64,000 nt of DNA, from the NCBI GenBank assembly GCA_041601945.1, contig JBFIHG010000008.1:14151-78150 (forward strand), in the 5' to 3' direction. The stretch is from JBFJKD01 sp041601945. GTDB taxonomy: Bacteria > Pseudomonadota > Gammaproteobacteria > Pseudomonadales > Porticoccaceae. The position numbers and the translations under genes were made by a program. Below the pieces are notes generated by a model. It saw only the letters and a program-made list of their open reading frames with translations. It was not told where the DNA came from and did not search any database. Below are positions 53,557-62,909 of the stretch, in pieces (position 1 is the stretch's first letter; every line of letters starts with the position of its first letter).

Positions 53557-54426
53557 TTACTTGGCAACACTCGTTAGTCCCGAACGAATATGCAAATCCC
53601 GCTGCGGAAAAGGAATCTCAATAGCATTATCTATCAGCGCCTTATGGATGGCCAAAAGATAACTCGACCTGACCAAACCCGGCCGCTTTACATTATCGCC
53701 TTTTAGCCACACCACCAGATCAAAATCAAGACTGCTGTCGCCAAACTCCGTCATCACAACGGAGGGTTCGCGACGCTCCCCACTCAAAGTGAAAGGAACT
53801 TTTTTAATTTCTTCGAGAACCACTTCCTGCACTTTCTGCGGGTCGCTACCGTAGGCCACACCAAACGGTATCAAAAAACGCCGCTCGTCGTCGGACAGCG
53901 TCCAGTTGTTCACACGATTATTAATAAACTCAGAGTTCGGCACCAGAATATCCGCATTATCCAGCGTCCGAATCAGGGTGCTACGAATATTGATCTCTTT
54001 CACCTCCCCCAGCAACCCCGATTCAAGCTCCACGAAATCGCCAACGCGCAGGGATTTTTCAAACAAAATAATGATGCCTGACACAAAATTATTGACGATA
54101 TTTTGCAGGCCAAAACCGATACCCACACCCAGCGCCCCGACCACCAGCATTAGCTTGTCGGTACTCAGACCCAGCATACCAAGGGACAACAACACACCTA
54201 TCGCAAGAATCGCCCAGCTAAAAATGCGGTTAAAGGTATACAGCTGCGTAGGCGAAATACGGCTGCGCGCGGTAATAATGCGCGTCATATAATTGCTGAG
54301 ATTGCGCGACAGCACGATGGCGATCAGCAGGATTGCCAGCGACGAGCCAAGCTCAACCACGGTGAGTTGATAGCCCGCCACGTCGATTAGACGAAACTCC
54401 AGTACCGCCTTGAATTTATCCATCAC
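53557..54426 (-). CDS. MscS-family mechanosensitive channel
   Basis: This 289-aa inner-membrane channel has three main helices (about residues 24-42, 68-90 and a pore-lining TM3 with VGALGVGIGFGLQNIVNNFVSGIIIL) and a cytosolic vestibule (from FEKSLRVGDFVEL to the C-terminus). The Gly/Ala pattern of TM3 is the hallmark of MscS. It should release solutes during osmotic downshock. Its 3' end faces the PilZ gene, and the CorA-like gene lies upstream. Confidence 0.92.
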   Translation of the reverse strand: MMDKFKAVLEFRLIDVAGYQLTVVELGSSLAILLIAIVLSRNLSNYMTRIITARSRISPTQLYTFNRIFSWAILAIGVLLSLGMLGLSTDKLMLVVGALGVGIGFGLQNIVNNFVSGIIILFEKSLRVGDFVELESGLLGEVKEINIRSTLIRTLDNADILVPNSEFINNRVNNWTLSDDERRFLIPFGVAYGSDPQKVQEVVLEEIKKVPFTLSGERREPSVVMTEFGDSSLDFDLVVWLKGDNVKRPGLVRSSYLLAIHKALIDNAIEIPFPQRDLHIRSGLTSVAK

Positions 54427-54474
54427 TGCGTCCTCGTGTAGCGCCTAGCAAAAATAACTTCCACAATATGCTCG

Positions 54475-55446
54475 TTATAACCATTTTTTTCGTCGAAAAA
54501 TAATAATCAAGCCCACCGCCACAGTCAGCATCACCGACAGCAGCGCAAAATAACCCCACCGATAGTGCAGCTCCGGCATCACATCAAAATTCATTCCGTA
54601 CACACCGGCCAAAAAACTGAGCGGCACAAAAATTGCCGTTAGCACCGTCAACACCCCCAACTTCTTGTTCAGGGCATGGGACGACAGGGACAAATAGCCC
54701 TCGATCAAATCCCCCGCCAGGGAGTAATACAACTGACTCAGGCTGTGCAAACGTTCAAACTTGTCGTAGACCTCAGTTAATCGCGCGCGAATCCACGCAT
54801 CGGCAGCCGTATCCTCCGGAATATCATCACACAGATGCTGAAACAGTTTTTCCTGGTAACTAAATATGCGCCACAGTTTACGCAGGCTGGTGCGATATTC
54901 GATCAACTGCGCCATGGCGTCGTCGCTGGGCGCCAGCAACAGGTTGTCCTCGAGGTCACCGAGACGCGGTTCAAAATCCAGCAGTAAGTTGAGATAACGC
55001 TGCGCAACTGTGCTGGCCACCCGCAGGCACACTGCCATACTGCCACGCGCAAGATGCTCGCTTAGTTCGCCAGATTGCAACCAATGATTGATGCTCGGAG
55101 AATCCCCGCTACTGCGCGTCACCAGGCAACGCTCTGCACAGAAAAATGCCAACTGAATAGTGCCCACGTCCAGCGACAAACTCTCCGCATCAAGACCGCG
55201 CAGCAGGACAAACGTGTAATCGTCGTACACGCGATACTTTGGAGGTTCGCGATTTTTCAAACCGTCCTTGATAGCCAGCGGATGGAAAGCAAAACGTTCC
55301 AGTTGTGCGCGCTCAAACGCTGGGTCTTCGCCCCACATATGCAACCATAACTGCGCCTCGGGCAGTTGCTGCCACGTGGTAATTTGCTCGATTCCCCCGC
55401 GGCGCAGCTCCGCTTCCCCTTTAACCCATAGTACGCTTGTAATCAT
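54475..55446 (-). CDS. CorA/ZntB-family divalent cation transporter
   Basis: This 323-aa protein is a 2-TM-GxN transporter. A large N-terminal cytosolic funnel with a long coiled-coil stalk ends in two helices, and the signature GMN appears in AGVYGMNFDVMPEL between them. The acidic segment after GMN and the overall length suit the ZntB branch, which moves zinc, but magnesium or other ions cannot be excluded. It lies just upstream of the MscS gene with about 50 bases between. Confidence 0.88.
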   Translation of the reverse strand: MITSVLWVKGEAELRRGGIEQITTWQQLPEAQLWLHMWGEDPAFERAQLERFAFHPLAIKDGLKNREPPKYRVYDDYTFVLLRGLDAESLSLDVGTIQLAFFCAERCLVTRSSGDSPSINHWLQSGELSEHLARGSMAVCLRVASTVAQRYLNLLLDFEPRLGDLEDNLLLAPSDDAMAQLIEYRTSLRKLWRIFSYQEKLFQHLCDDIPEDTAADAWIRARLTEVYDKFERLHSLSQLYYSLAGDLIEGYLSLSSHALNKKLGVLTVLTAIFVPLSFLAGVYGMNFDVMPELHYRWGYFALLSVMLTVAVGLIIIFRRKKWL

Positions 55447-55564
55447 GATGCCCGCCGACGCAATTGACTGCTAAACAGGTTAGAACATTTCACCCTCTGT
55501 GGCGAGGGGCAGGGATCACTCGCGGCTGGCAACTGCGTTCCGCTCGGCGGCAGGGAAAATTTTT

Positions 55565-56521
55565 TCAGGTGGCATCGTGCTGGCGCAGCGCCTCGGGCCA
55601 CGGCTGCATGTAACAGGACCGCTCGATATAAGTATCAGGATTTTTGCGAAAATGATGCCGCAATAAAGTGATGGGGGCAATCAACGGCACCTCACCACGG
55701 CGGTACTGATCGATAATTTCCACCAATTCGCGTTTATCGTCTGGTTCCAGTTCGCGCTTTAGATAACCCTGGATATGCTGCAGCACATTCACATGATTAC
55801 GACGACTCGCCCTTGTTTTCAGGAGAGTCATCGCGGCGCTGATATATTGCCCCGCCAACCAGTTCACATCACGTTGCACACCGGCAGCCAGTAGTTTACC
55901 TAGCGCACGGGTCGCATTTTGGTGGTGACTCATAAAAAGTAATTTGTGCCGCGCGTGAAATGTCGTCAGCGCGCTATGGCTCACGCCCTGAGCCAGCATT
56001 TGTCGCCACCGATGAAACACATAAACACGCTGTAGAAAATTTTCCCGCAAACCCGGATCGCCCAGCCGGCCTTCCTCCTCCACCGGCAGGAGTGGAAAAT
56101 TCGCCATCAGACGCGCCGCGTACAAGCCCACGCCATTTTTGCTCGGATGGCCTTTGGCATAGGTTTTGACCCGTTCCATACCGCAGCTGGGAGAGTCTTT
56201 TTTGAGAATGTACCCGCTCAGATTGCCGTGCCAGGGTTTCTGTTCCTGCGCGCAGCGATCAAGCCTTTCGGTAACATCCAAAGAGGCATCCTTAACCCCA
56301 ACGGCACGCACACTGCCGTCGACCGCAAGCAAACGTATGGCAGGGCGGGGCACACCCATGCCGATATCCACCTCCGGACAAAATGGCACAAACTCAAAAA
56401 ACTGGCCGAGGGTTTTTTCGATATACTCATTGCGCTTGTGACCGCCGTTATAACGTACCGGCGCGCCCAGTAAGCAACTGCTGATGCCGACTAAAATTTT
56501 TTCCGCGCCCGTGTCAACCAT
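55565..56521 (-). CDS. DUF523-DUF1722 fusion protein (YbgA-like)
   Basis: This 318-aa protein joins a DUF523 domain (GISSCLLGAPVRYNGGHKR, then FCPEVDIGMGVPRPAIRL, KKDSPSCGMERVK) to a DUF1722/YbgA domain (HSALTTFHARHKLLFMSHH and the C-terminal LLRHHFRKN). Conserved cysteines in the first part (SSCLLG, PFCPE, SPSCG) suggest a metal or Fe-S site. The combination is common in proteobacteria and its function is uncertain; some members sit near photolyase or UV-response genes. It starts six bases after the SDR stop. Confidence 0.9.
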   Translation of the reverse strand: MVDTGAEKILVGISSCLLGAPVRYNGGHKRNEYIEKTLGQFFEFVPFCPEVDIGMGVPRPAIRLLAVDGSVRAVGVKDASLDVTERLDRCAQEQKPWHGNLSGYILKKDSPSCGMERVKTYAKGHPSKNGVGLYAARLMANFPLLPVEEEGRLGDPGLRENFLQRVYVFHRWRQMLAQGVSHSALTTFHARHKLLFMSHHQNATRALGKLLAAGVQRDVNWLAGQYISAAMTLLKTRASRRNHVNVLQHIQGYLKRELEPDDKRELVEIIDQYRRGEVPLIAPITLLRHHFRKNPDTYIERSCYMQPWPEALRQHDAT

Positions 56522-56527
56522 ACCTGA

Positions 56528-57409
56528 TTACTCGGAATATGCGTCGATAATGTCACGATAACCACTCTGGTAATCGCCGTAACGAAACGGGTATCCCAGT
56601 TTGGTAATTTTTTTATTGCGACAACGTTTATTCTGCCCACGTGAGTGCACCGTTGTCGCAACTGCCGGAGGTACCGCACAACCCAGTCGCTGCGCAAGCC
56701 AGGTGACCACCTCGCCGAGGGGGGTAGGGCTATTGTCGCTCCCCACATAATATTTATCTAAAATAGTGCCCGCCAAACGTTGTGCAAACAGATACGCCAA
56801 AAGGCGCACGCAATCCTCGGCGTGAATACGATTAGTGTAATAACTGGGCTGGTACTGCACTGGGTTACCGCGCAACACGGATTGCATCAATCCATCACGA
56901 CCAGGCCCGTAAATGCCGGAAAATCTGACCACGGTCGCACCGGGGTCATGGTCGTGCAGCATTTTTTCCGCGTGCAGTAAACAACGGCCGTTAAACCCCT
57001 GCGGTAGCGTCGGCGAAACTTCGTCTACCCACTCGCCATTGTGCTGACCGTAAACACTGGTGGAAGATATAAATATCCAGTGCGGTGTAGCACCGTGTAG
57101 CGGTGATCGCTCCTCAGGGGGATTTGAAAAATGGTGTAACAAATTGCTCAAACCGTCTGTGAACAAAGCCTGATAATGATTTTCCGTGCGCTCGCCCGGC
57201 GCCAGAATCACAAACACCTGATCTACCTCGCAGGGAATGCGCTGCACCTGTTCGGGCCGAGTGATATCGCAGGTCACATAGCTCACCCCGGGCAGCGCTT
57301 TGTTTGGCGCAGTGCGTTTTACTGCGGTAACCTGATGTCCCTGCGCCACCAGCACCGTCGCCAAAGCGCTGCCTATGTCGCCGCACCCCACCAATAATAC
57401 GCGCGCCAA
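56528..57409 (-). CDS. NAD(P)-binding epimerase/reductase, SDR (YeeZ-like)
   Basis: This 293-aa protein has an N-terminal Rossmann motif (VLLVGCGDIGSALATVL), an SSTSVYGQHNGEWVDE segment with the YG active-site-like pattern, and VRFSGIYGPGRDG. This is the extended SDR class exemplified by YeeZ. The substrate is unknown. The start is a TTG two bases after the upstream YjdF stop, so translation is probably coupled. Confidence 0.85.
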   Translation of the reverse strand: MARVLLVGCGDIGSALATVLVAQGHQVTAVKRTAPNKALPGVSYVTCDITRPEQVQRIPCEVDQVFVILAPGERTENHYQALFTDGLSNLLHHFSNPPEERSPLHGATPHWIFISSTSVYGQHNGEWVDEVSPTLPQGFNGRCLLHAEKMLHDHDPGATVVRFSGIYGPGRDGLMQSVLRGNPVQYQPSYYTNRIHAEDCVRLLAYLFAQRLAGTILDKYYVGSDNSPTPLGEVVTWLAQRLGCAVPPAVATTVHSRGQNKRCRNKKITKLGYPFRYGDYQSGYRDIIDAYSE

Positions 57410-57410
57410 A

Positions 57411-58043
57411 TTAACTAGCTCCCCGAGCGCGATGGGCCGCGACCTCGGCCAACTGTCGGTCGTGCCACCGCGCCAGCGCTGCCTGTGCGCTTAGCGCCCC
57501 CAGCAAGGCCCATAACATATCCCACTGGGCATCCCAAATATCTCCCTGCACACCGAGAAACTCCATAGTGCCGTCACCGCCGAACACCGCCGCCCACCAC
57601 TCGATCAATTCGTAGAAGGCACTTAGCGCCAGCGCAAAACAGGTCACCAAAAAGAACAGCCAGGGGCCACGCCGCAATACCCGATTGCCCAACAATACTT
57701 CCCGCGCCACCAGGGCTGGCACAAAACCCTGGGCAAAGTGCCCCAGGCGGTCATAGTGATTGCGGCTCATCTCAAACAGGTCCTGTACCCAGAAACCGAC
57801 GGGTACACGGGCATAGGTGTAATGTCCGCCCACCACCAGTAGCACCGCGTGCAGGAAAATCAGATAGTAGACCAGCCTCGTCAGCGGAAACCGCTCGCGG
57901 GTGAGCCACACAATTGGCAGCGCCATCAGCACTGGCAATGTCTCCATCCACCAGGTCAGACGGTCATAGGGGTCGATCCAGGACCATCCCGTGACAACAC
58001 CAATTACGGCCAGCAAAACCCACAGCTCGCGGTTACTGGCCAT
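57411..58043 (-). CDS. DUF2238 (YjdF) family membrane protein
   Basis: This 210-aa inner-membrane protein has five or six helices and the YjdF pattern: ARVPVGFWVQDLFEMSRNHYDRLGHFAQGFVPAL, then FYELIEWWAAVFGG and GDIWDAQWDMLWALLGAL. Function is unknown. I use ATG 58043, which overlaps the mpl stop by 11 bases; an ATG 14 codons further up is also open. It is coupled to the SDR gene downstream. Confidence 0.85.
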   Translation of the reverse strand: MASNRELWVLLAVIGVVTGWSWIDPYDRLTWWMETLPVLMALPIVWLTRERFPLTRLVYYLIFLHAVLLVVGGHYTYARVPVGFWVQDLFEMSRNHYDRLGHFAQGFVPALVAREVLLGNRVLRRGPWLFFLVTCFALALSAFYELIEWWAAVFGGDGTMEFLGVQGDIWDAQWDMLWALLGALSAQAALARWHDRQLAEVAAHRARGAS

Positions 58044-59436
58044 CGTATTGTTCCGCGCCAACGACGTTTTCAACGCGCCCATCATGTTGCCCTAAGCGGG
58101 CCAATAACCGAGCGTGGAAATCACCGAAGCCACCGTTACTCATAATCACAATATGCGCGTTCTCTCCTGCTTCCATCAAGGTCTCTTCGATCAGCTGTTC
58201 CATATCGCTCACCACTTTACTTGGTACTTCGGCACCATCGACTACCTCCCGTAACGACCAGTCCATATCGGGCGACTGATACCACAACACGAAGCTTGCA
58301 TCCCGGGTAGCCGTTGTCAATTCGGCGCGATGCACCCCCATTTTCATGGTATTGGAGCGCGGTTCGATAACAGCAATGATTTTTTCTGTGCCGACCTTAT
58401 TGCGCAAGCCCCGCAACGTTGTAGCAATCGCCGTTGGATGGTGGGCAAAATCATCGTACACGTGGATACCCGCAAAACTACCGAGAGCTTCCATTCGTCG
58501 CTTAACTCCTCGGAACTGACTCAACCCCGCGCAGGCCTGCTTGGCCGCGACCCCAACGTGGTGGGCCGCCGCTACCGCCATCAATCCGTTAGCCACACTG
58601 TGGTCGCCAGTCTGCTGCCAGTCGACCCTGCCTACCACACTGTCGTTGCATAAAATTTCGAACGCACTGCCATCGTTGGCGAGCAGATTGGCGCGCCACT
58701 GGCCTTTGCCTCCCGTGGTTTCCACAGGGGTCCAGCAACCGCGCTGCAACACCGCCGCCAAATTGGCATCGTCCTGCGGCACCACCACCAAACCCTGTGC
58801 GGGAACAGTGCGCAGCAGATGGTGAAACTGGGTTTCGATGGCGGCCAGGTCCGGAAAAATATCCCCGTGGTCAAATTCCAGATTATTCAGCACCAGCGTG
58901 CGCGGATGGTAATGCACAAATTTGGAACGTTTGTCGAAGAATGCCGTGTCGTATTCGTCTGCCTCCACCACAAACAATGGCGTGGTACCCAGCCGCGCCG
59001 ATACACCAAAATTCTGCGGAACACCACCAATCAAAAACCCTGGCGAGCGCCCCGCATATTCCAGAATCCACGCCAACATGCTCGCCGTGGTGGTTTTGCC
59101 GTGGGTTCCGGCCACTGCCAGTACGTGTTTGCCGGGCAGAAAGTGATCCCCCAGCCACTGCGGTCCCGAGATATAGGGTAAGCCGGCATTGAGCAGGTAT
59201 TCCACACAGGGATTGCCCCTGGACAGGGCATTGCCCACCACCACCAGATCGGGTGCCGGCTGTAGCTGCGCCGCGTCGTAGCCCTCGGTAATTTCAATAC
59301 CTGCCTGAGCCAACTGGGTACTCATGGGCGGATAGACATTGGCATCGCTACCGGTGACCCGATAGCCCTCGGCGGCGGCGAGTTGCGCGAGGCTGCCCAT
59401 AAAGGTGCCGCAAATACCCAGAATATGAATGTGCAT
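58033..59436 (-). CDS. mpl: UDP-N-acetylmuramate:L-alanyl-gamma-D-glutamyl-meso-DAP ligase
   Basis: Mpl recycles murein tripeptide by joining it to UDP-MurNAc. It is a Mur-ligase: the N-terminal MHIHILGICGTFMG, the ATP loop GTHGKTTTASML, and the middle VVEADEYDTAFFDKRSKFVHY are visible. ATG 59436 gives 467 aa, close to the 457 of E. coli; the longer frame to 59496 is rejected as it starts outside the conserved MHIHILG. Its presence supports diaminopimelate-containing murein and wall recycling. Confidence 0.95.
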   Translation of the reverse strand: MHIHILGICGTFMGSLAQLAAAEGYRVTGSDANVYPPMSTQLAQAGIEITEGYDAAQLQPAPDLVVVGNALSRGNPCVEYLLNAGLPYISGPQWLGDHFLPGKHVLAVAGTHGKTTTASMLAWILEYAGRSPGFLIGGVPQNFGVSARLGTTPLFVVEADEYDTAFFDKRSKFVHYHPRTLVLNNLEFDHGDIFPDLAAIETQFHHLLRTVPAQGLVVVPQDDANLAAVLQRGCWTPVETTGGKGQWRANLLANDGSAFEILCNDSVVGRVDWQQTGDHSVANGLMAVAAAHHVGVAAKQACAGLSQFRGVKRRMEALGSFAGIHVYDDFAHHPTAIATTLRGLRNKVGTEKIIAVIEPRSNTMKMGVHRAELTTATRDASFVLWYQSPDMDWSLREVVDGAEVPSKVVSDMEQLIEETLMEAGENAHIVIMSNGGFGDFHARLLARLGQHDGRVENVVGAEQYDGQ

Positions 59437-59579
59437 GCGCTGACCGACTGGTAATGCTGTGTATGGATTATCACACCAATACCCAGGCGCTGCCATTCCG
59501 CAGGGTATCCGCCATGCATTCAGGCAACGATTCCAGTATTATGCCTCGTCCGAATTAAACTGCGTGGCGCGGGGAAAGC

Positions 59580-60842
59580 ATGGCAAAAAAGAACGCGTTT
59601 TACGCGCAATCTGGTGGTGTGACTGCGGTGATTAACGCCAGCGCCTGCGGCGTCATCGAAACCGCCCGCGCCAACCGCGATAAAATCGGCAAGGTCTTCG
59701 CTGGACGCAATGGCATTATTGGCGCGCTGCGCGAAGAATTAATCGATACCTCCAGGGAATCGGCAAAAACCATCGCCGCACTGCGCCACACGCCGTCCGG
59801 GGCCTTTGGTTCCTGCCGGCATAAACTTCAGGATCCGGCGCACAACCGCGCCGAATTCGAACGACTTATCGATGTATTTCGCGCCCATAATATCGGCTAT
59901 TTTTTCTACAACGGCGGCGGCGACTCGGCCGATACCTGTCTGAAAATTTCGCAACTATCACACACCATGAGCTACCCCATTCAAGCCATCCACATTCCCA
60001 AAACCGTGGATAACGACCTGCCGTTAACCGACACCTGCCCCGGATTTGGCTCGGTGGCCAAGTACGTGGCGGTCTCCACCCGCGAAGCGAGTCTCGATGT
60101 CGCATCCATGTGCGCCACGTCCACCAAAGTATTTATTCTCGAAGTGATGGGTCGGCACGCTGGCTGGATCGCAGCGGCCGGCGGTCTGGCGGCGCAGCGC
60201 GCAGGCGAGCCACCGCATATTATTCTGTTTCCCGAAATTGCTTTCGATCGGGACAAATTTCTTGCGGAAGTACAGCGCACCGTGAAACGCGAAGGCTACT
60301 GTGTCATCGTCGCTTCCGAGGGGACGCAGTACGCCGACGGTACGTTCCTGGCCGCGACGGGCACAACCGACGCTTTTGGACACCAACAATTAGGCGGGGT
60401 CGCACCCACTCTGGCGGCACTCATCAAAGCCGAATTCGGCTACAAATACCACTATGCGCTGGCGGATTACCTGCAGCGGGCCGCGCGCCACATCGCCTCA
60501 GCTACCGATGTGGAACAGGCCTATGCCGTGGGGGGCGCGGCCGTCGAGTATGCGCTGGCGGGCAAGAATGCCGTGATGGTCACCATCGAGCGGGGCGCGG
60601 GTAAAAAATACCGCTGGCACCTCGGGGAAGCGCCGCTACAGCGAGTGGCTAACGTGGAAAAGAAGATGCCTCGTAATTTCATTACTCGCAACGGTTTTAG
60701 CATTACCGCGGAAGCGCGGACTTACCTGGAACCACTCATCCAGGGGGAAGATTATCCGCCCTACAAAAACGGTGTACCCGACTACGCGCGCCTGAAAAAT
60801 GTACTGGTTCCGAAAAAACTGAAAACGACTTTCGCGATTTAA
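59580..60842 (+). CDS. 6-phosphofructokinase, probable PPi-dependent type
   Basis: This 420-aa protein phosphorylates fructose 6-phosphate, reversibly if PPi is the donor. The donor-site motifs are NGGGDSADT and PKTVDND. The Lys in PKTVDND and the Asp-Ser in GGGDS are the pattern of PPi-dependent enzymes; ATP enzymes have PGTIDND and GGDGS. Substrate motifs EVMGRHAGW and ASEGTQYADG are present. GGGGAAAGC precedes the ATG. It is divergent from mpl and convergent with dtd. The PPi preference is inferred, not shown. Confidence 0.9.
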   Translation: MAKKNAFYAQSGGVTAVINASACGVIETARANRDKIGKVFAGRNGIIGALREELIDTSRESAKTIAALRHTPSGAFGSCRHKLQDPAHNRAEFERLIDVFRAHNIGYFFYNGGGDSADTCLKISQLSHTMSYPIQAIHIPKTVDNDLPLTDTCPGFGSVAKYVAVSTREASLDVASMCATSTKVFILEVMGRHAGWIAAAGGLAAQRAGEPPHIILFPEIAFDRDKFLAEVQRTVKREGYCVIVASEGTQYADGTFLAATGTTDAFGHQQLGGVAPTLAALIKAEFGYKYHYALADYLQRAARHIASATDVEQAYAVGGAAVEYALAGKNAVMVTIERGAGKKYRWHLGEAPLQRVANVEKKMPRNFITRNGFSITAEARTYLEPLIQGEDYPPYKNGVPDYARLKNVLVPKKLKTTFAI

Positions 60843-60848
60843 CATGCC

Positions 60849-61298
60849 CTAGGCTGTGGGTGGCACGTGCAGCAAAAACGTCACCGGGCCATCATTACAC
60901 AAGGACACCTGCATATCCGCGCCGAACTCACCGGTAGCAACGGACCCATGCAGTTTCTCGAGCTCCGTCACAAAGCGAATATACAATAATTCCGCCATAT
61001 CCGGTGGTGCCGCGCTGGCAAAGCTGGGGCGTAAACCTTTGCCGGTATCGGCGGCAAGCGTGAACTGCGGCACCACCAGAATACTTCCGGCCACATCAAT
61101 AACGCTTTTGTTCATACGCCCCTGGGGGTCAGAAAAAACTCGGTAATTGACAATTTTTCGGGCCAGTTTAGCGCCTTCCGTTGGACCGTCACCGCGCTGC
61201 ACACCAAGAAACAGCAGCAGGCCAGGTCCAATCTTGCCGACCATGGACCCGGAGACTTCTACCGACGCGTGGGTGACCCTCTGAATTAATCCCAGCAC
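60849..61298 (-). CDS. dtd: D-aminoacyl-tRNA deacylase
   Basis: Dtd removes D-amino acids (and glycine on tRNA-Ala) from mischarged tRNAs. The 149-aa protein starts VLGLIQRVTHASVEV and ends with the family segment ADMQVSLCNDGPVTFLL; the active-site SQFTLA motif appears as VPQFTLAADTGKGLRPSF. The start is a GTG at 61298 whose first G is the last base of the pip stop (TAGTG), so the two genes overlap by one base. A longer open frame upstream is the pip shadow. Confidence 0.94.
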   Translation of the reverse strand: MLGLIQRVTHASVEVSGSMVGKIGPGLLLFLGVQRGDGPTEGAKLARKIVNYRVFSDPQGRMNKSVIDVAGSILVVPQFTLAADTGKGLRPSFASAAPPDMAELLYIRFVTELEKLHGSVATGEFGADMQVSLCNDGPVTFLLHVPPTA

Positions 61299-62260
61299 TA
61301 GTTGCTCTGCACCCCAACCATGCGCGACATTTTCTCCGCCGCCCGCACCAATGCATCCACGGTACCGGCTTCGCTGGAAGCATGACCCGCGTCGCGAATG
61401 ATTTCCAGCTCTGCCTCTGGCCACGCGGCATGCAGGGCGAAGGCCTGGTCCATCGGACAAACCACATCGTAGCGACCGTGAATAATAAAGCCGGGGATAG
61501 TGCGCAGGCGGTCGACTCGTTCCAGAATACTGTTTGGCTCCAGGAATATTTTATTCACAAAATAATGGGCTTCGATGCGCGCCAGGGCCAACGCAGTATG
61601 CGGGTTGCCAAAGCGGTTCACTACCGCCGGGGCCGGATCTAATGTGGCACAGCGCCCCTCCCACAGAGACCAGGCTTTGGCGGCAGCCATACGCTGAAGT
61701 TCATTATCACCGGTCAGCAAACGGTAATAGGCGCCGACCATATCACCGCGCTCAGCCTCGGCAATGGGTGCGACGAAATCGCGCCAGTAATCAGGGAATA
61801 TGCGATTGGCGCCATTTTGATAAAACCAGTGGATATCCTGATCGCGACACAGAAAAATACCCCGCAGAATTAATCCCAGCACCTGCTCCGGCCAGGTTTG
61901 CGCGTAAATCAGACTAAGCGACGAGCCCCAGGAGCCACCAAATAGTACCCAGCGATCTATATCGAGATACCGCCGCAGCGCCTCCATATCAGCGACCAGC
62001 TGATGGGTATCGTTTTCCACGAGACTCGCATGGGGCGTGGAACGGCCACTGCCACGCTGATCAAACAGGATAATTCGGTATACCTCTGGATCAAAAAAAC
62101 AGCGGTCCTGTTCCGTACACCCGCCGCCCGGCCCACCGTGAACGAATAGCACGGGGATCCCATCCGGATTACCACACTCCTCCACGTACAAGACATGCGG
62201 CTCGCCGACTTTAAACTGCTGCGTCTGGTACGGTCGAATTGCGGGATAGTGCATGCGCAT
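61298..62260 (-). CDS. pip: Proline iminopeptidase
   Basis: Pip cleaves N-terminal proline from peptides. This 320-aa alpha/beta hydrolase has the oxyanion motif VHGGPGGG, the nucleophile elbow GGSWGS, the RGSGRSTPH segment, and Asp and His in GRYDVVCP and DAGHASSE. Length and motifs match the S33 family. It is divergent from tag, and its stop overlaps dtd. Confidence 0.94.
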   Translation of the reverse strand: MRMHYPAIRPYQTQQFKVGEPHVLYVEECGNPDGIPVLFVHGGPGGGCTEQDRCFFDPEVYRIILFDQRGSGRSTPHASLVENDTHQLVADMEALRRYLDIDRWVLFGGSWGSSLSLIYAQTWPEQVLGLILRGIFLCRDQDIHWFYQNGANRIFPDYWRDFVAPIAEAERGDMVGAYYRLLTGDNELQRMAAAKAWSLWEGRCATLDPAPAVVNRFGNPHTALALARIEAHYFVNKIFLEPNSILERVDRLRTIPGFIIHGRYDVVCPMDQAFALHAAWPEAELEIIRDAGHASSEAGTVDALVRAAEKMSRMVGVQSN

Positions 62261-62321
62261 CCTGCTACTTCCATTATTATTGGCAGGGGGCTACGCTAAG
62301 GCAGAACATAGGAAAACGCAA

Positions 62322-62909
62322 ATGCCAGAGAAGCAACGCTGTAACTGGTCCGGCTCAGACTCTTTGTATCAGGCCTATCACGATCAGGAGTGGGGCGTCC
62401 CCTGCCGCGATGACGGCAAACTATTTGAATTTCTAATTCTGGAAAGTGCACAGGCCGGGCTCGCGTGGATCACTATTTTACGTAAGCGGGATAATTATCG
62501 CCGCGCGTTTGCAAATTTTGATGCGCCCAGTGTCGCGCGCTTTAACCAGCGCAGCATCTCACGCCTGCTCAACGATGCGGGTATCGTGCGCAACCGCCTG
62601 AAAATTGAAGCGGCCATTAGCAATGCCCGTTATTTCCTGGAGGTACAGCGAGAGTTTGGTTCGTTCGCTAATTATTTATGGGCGTTCGTGGACGGTAAGC
62701 CCATCCAGAATAACTGGACCGCCGCCTCTAAAGTACCAGCTACTACGGCCCTTTCGGATGCCATCAGCAAGGATATGAAGCTCCGTGGATTTCGTTTTTT
62801 TGGCAGCACTATATGCTATGCGCACATGCAGGCCATGGGCATGGTCAACGATCACACGGACAACTGTTTTCGTCACAGGGAATGCCGAAAACTGGCTAAT
62901 GCAGGCTGA
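62322..62909 (+). CDS. tag: DNA-3-methyladenine glycosylase I
   Basis: Tag excises 3-methyladenine from alkylated DNA. The 195-aa protein has the family start with Cys (QRCNWSGSDSLYQAYHDQEWGVP) and the end NDHTDNCFRH; together these give the zinc ligands equivalent to Cys4, His17, His175 and Cys179 of E. coli Tag. AGGAAAACGCAA supports the ATG at 62322; an ORF extension upstream with a signal-like start is not real. Its end overlaps the GGDEF gene by 14 bases. Confidence 0.95.
   Translation: MPEKQRCNWSGSDSLYQAYHDQEWGVPCRDDGKLFEFLILESAQAGLAWITILRKRDNYRRAFANFDAPSVARFNQRSISRLLNDAGIVRNRLKIEAAISNARYFLEVQREFGSFANYLWAFVDGKPIQNNWTAASKVPATTALSDAISKDMKLRGFRFFGSTICYAHMQAMGMVNDHTDNCFRHRECRKLANAG

Noticed and set aside
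61299..61460. N-terminal extension of dtd
   Set aside because: It is inside pip and unlike the family; the GTG at 61298 gives a perfect fit to Dtd.
62253..62321. Signal-like leader on tag
   Set aside because: Tag is cytosolic; the ribosome site AGGAAAACG supports the ATG at 62322, where the family start begins.
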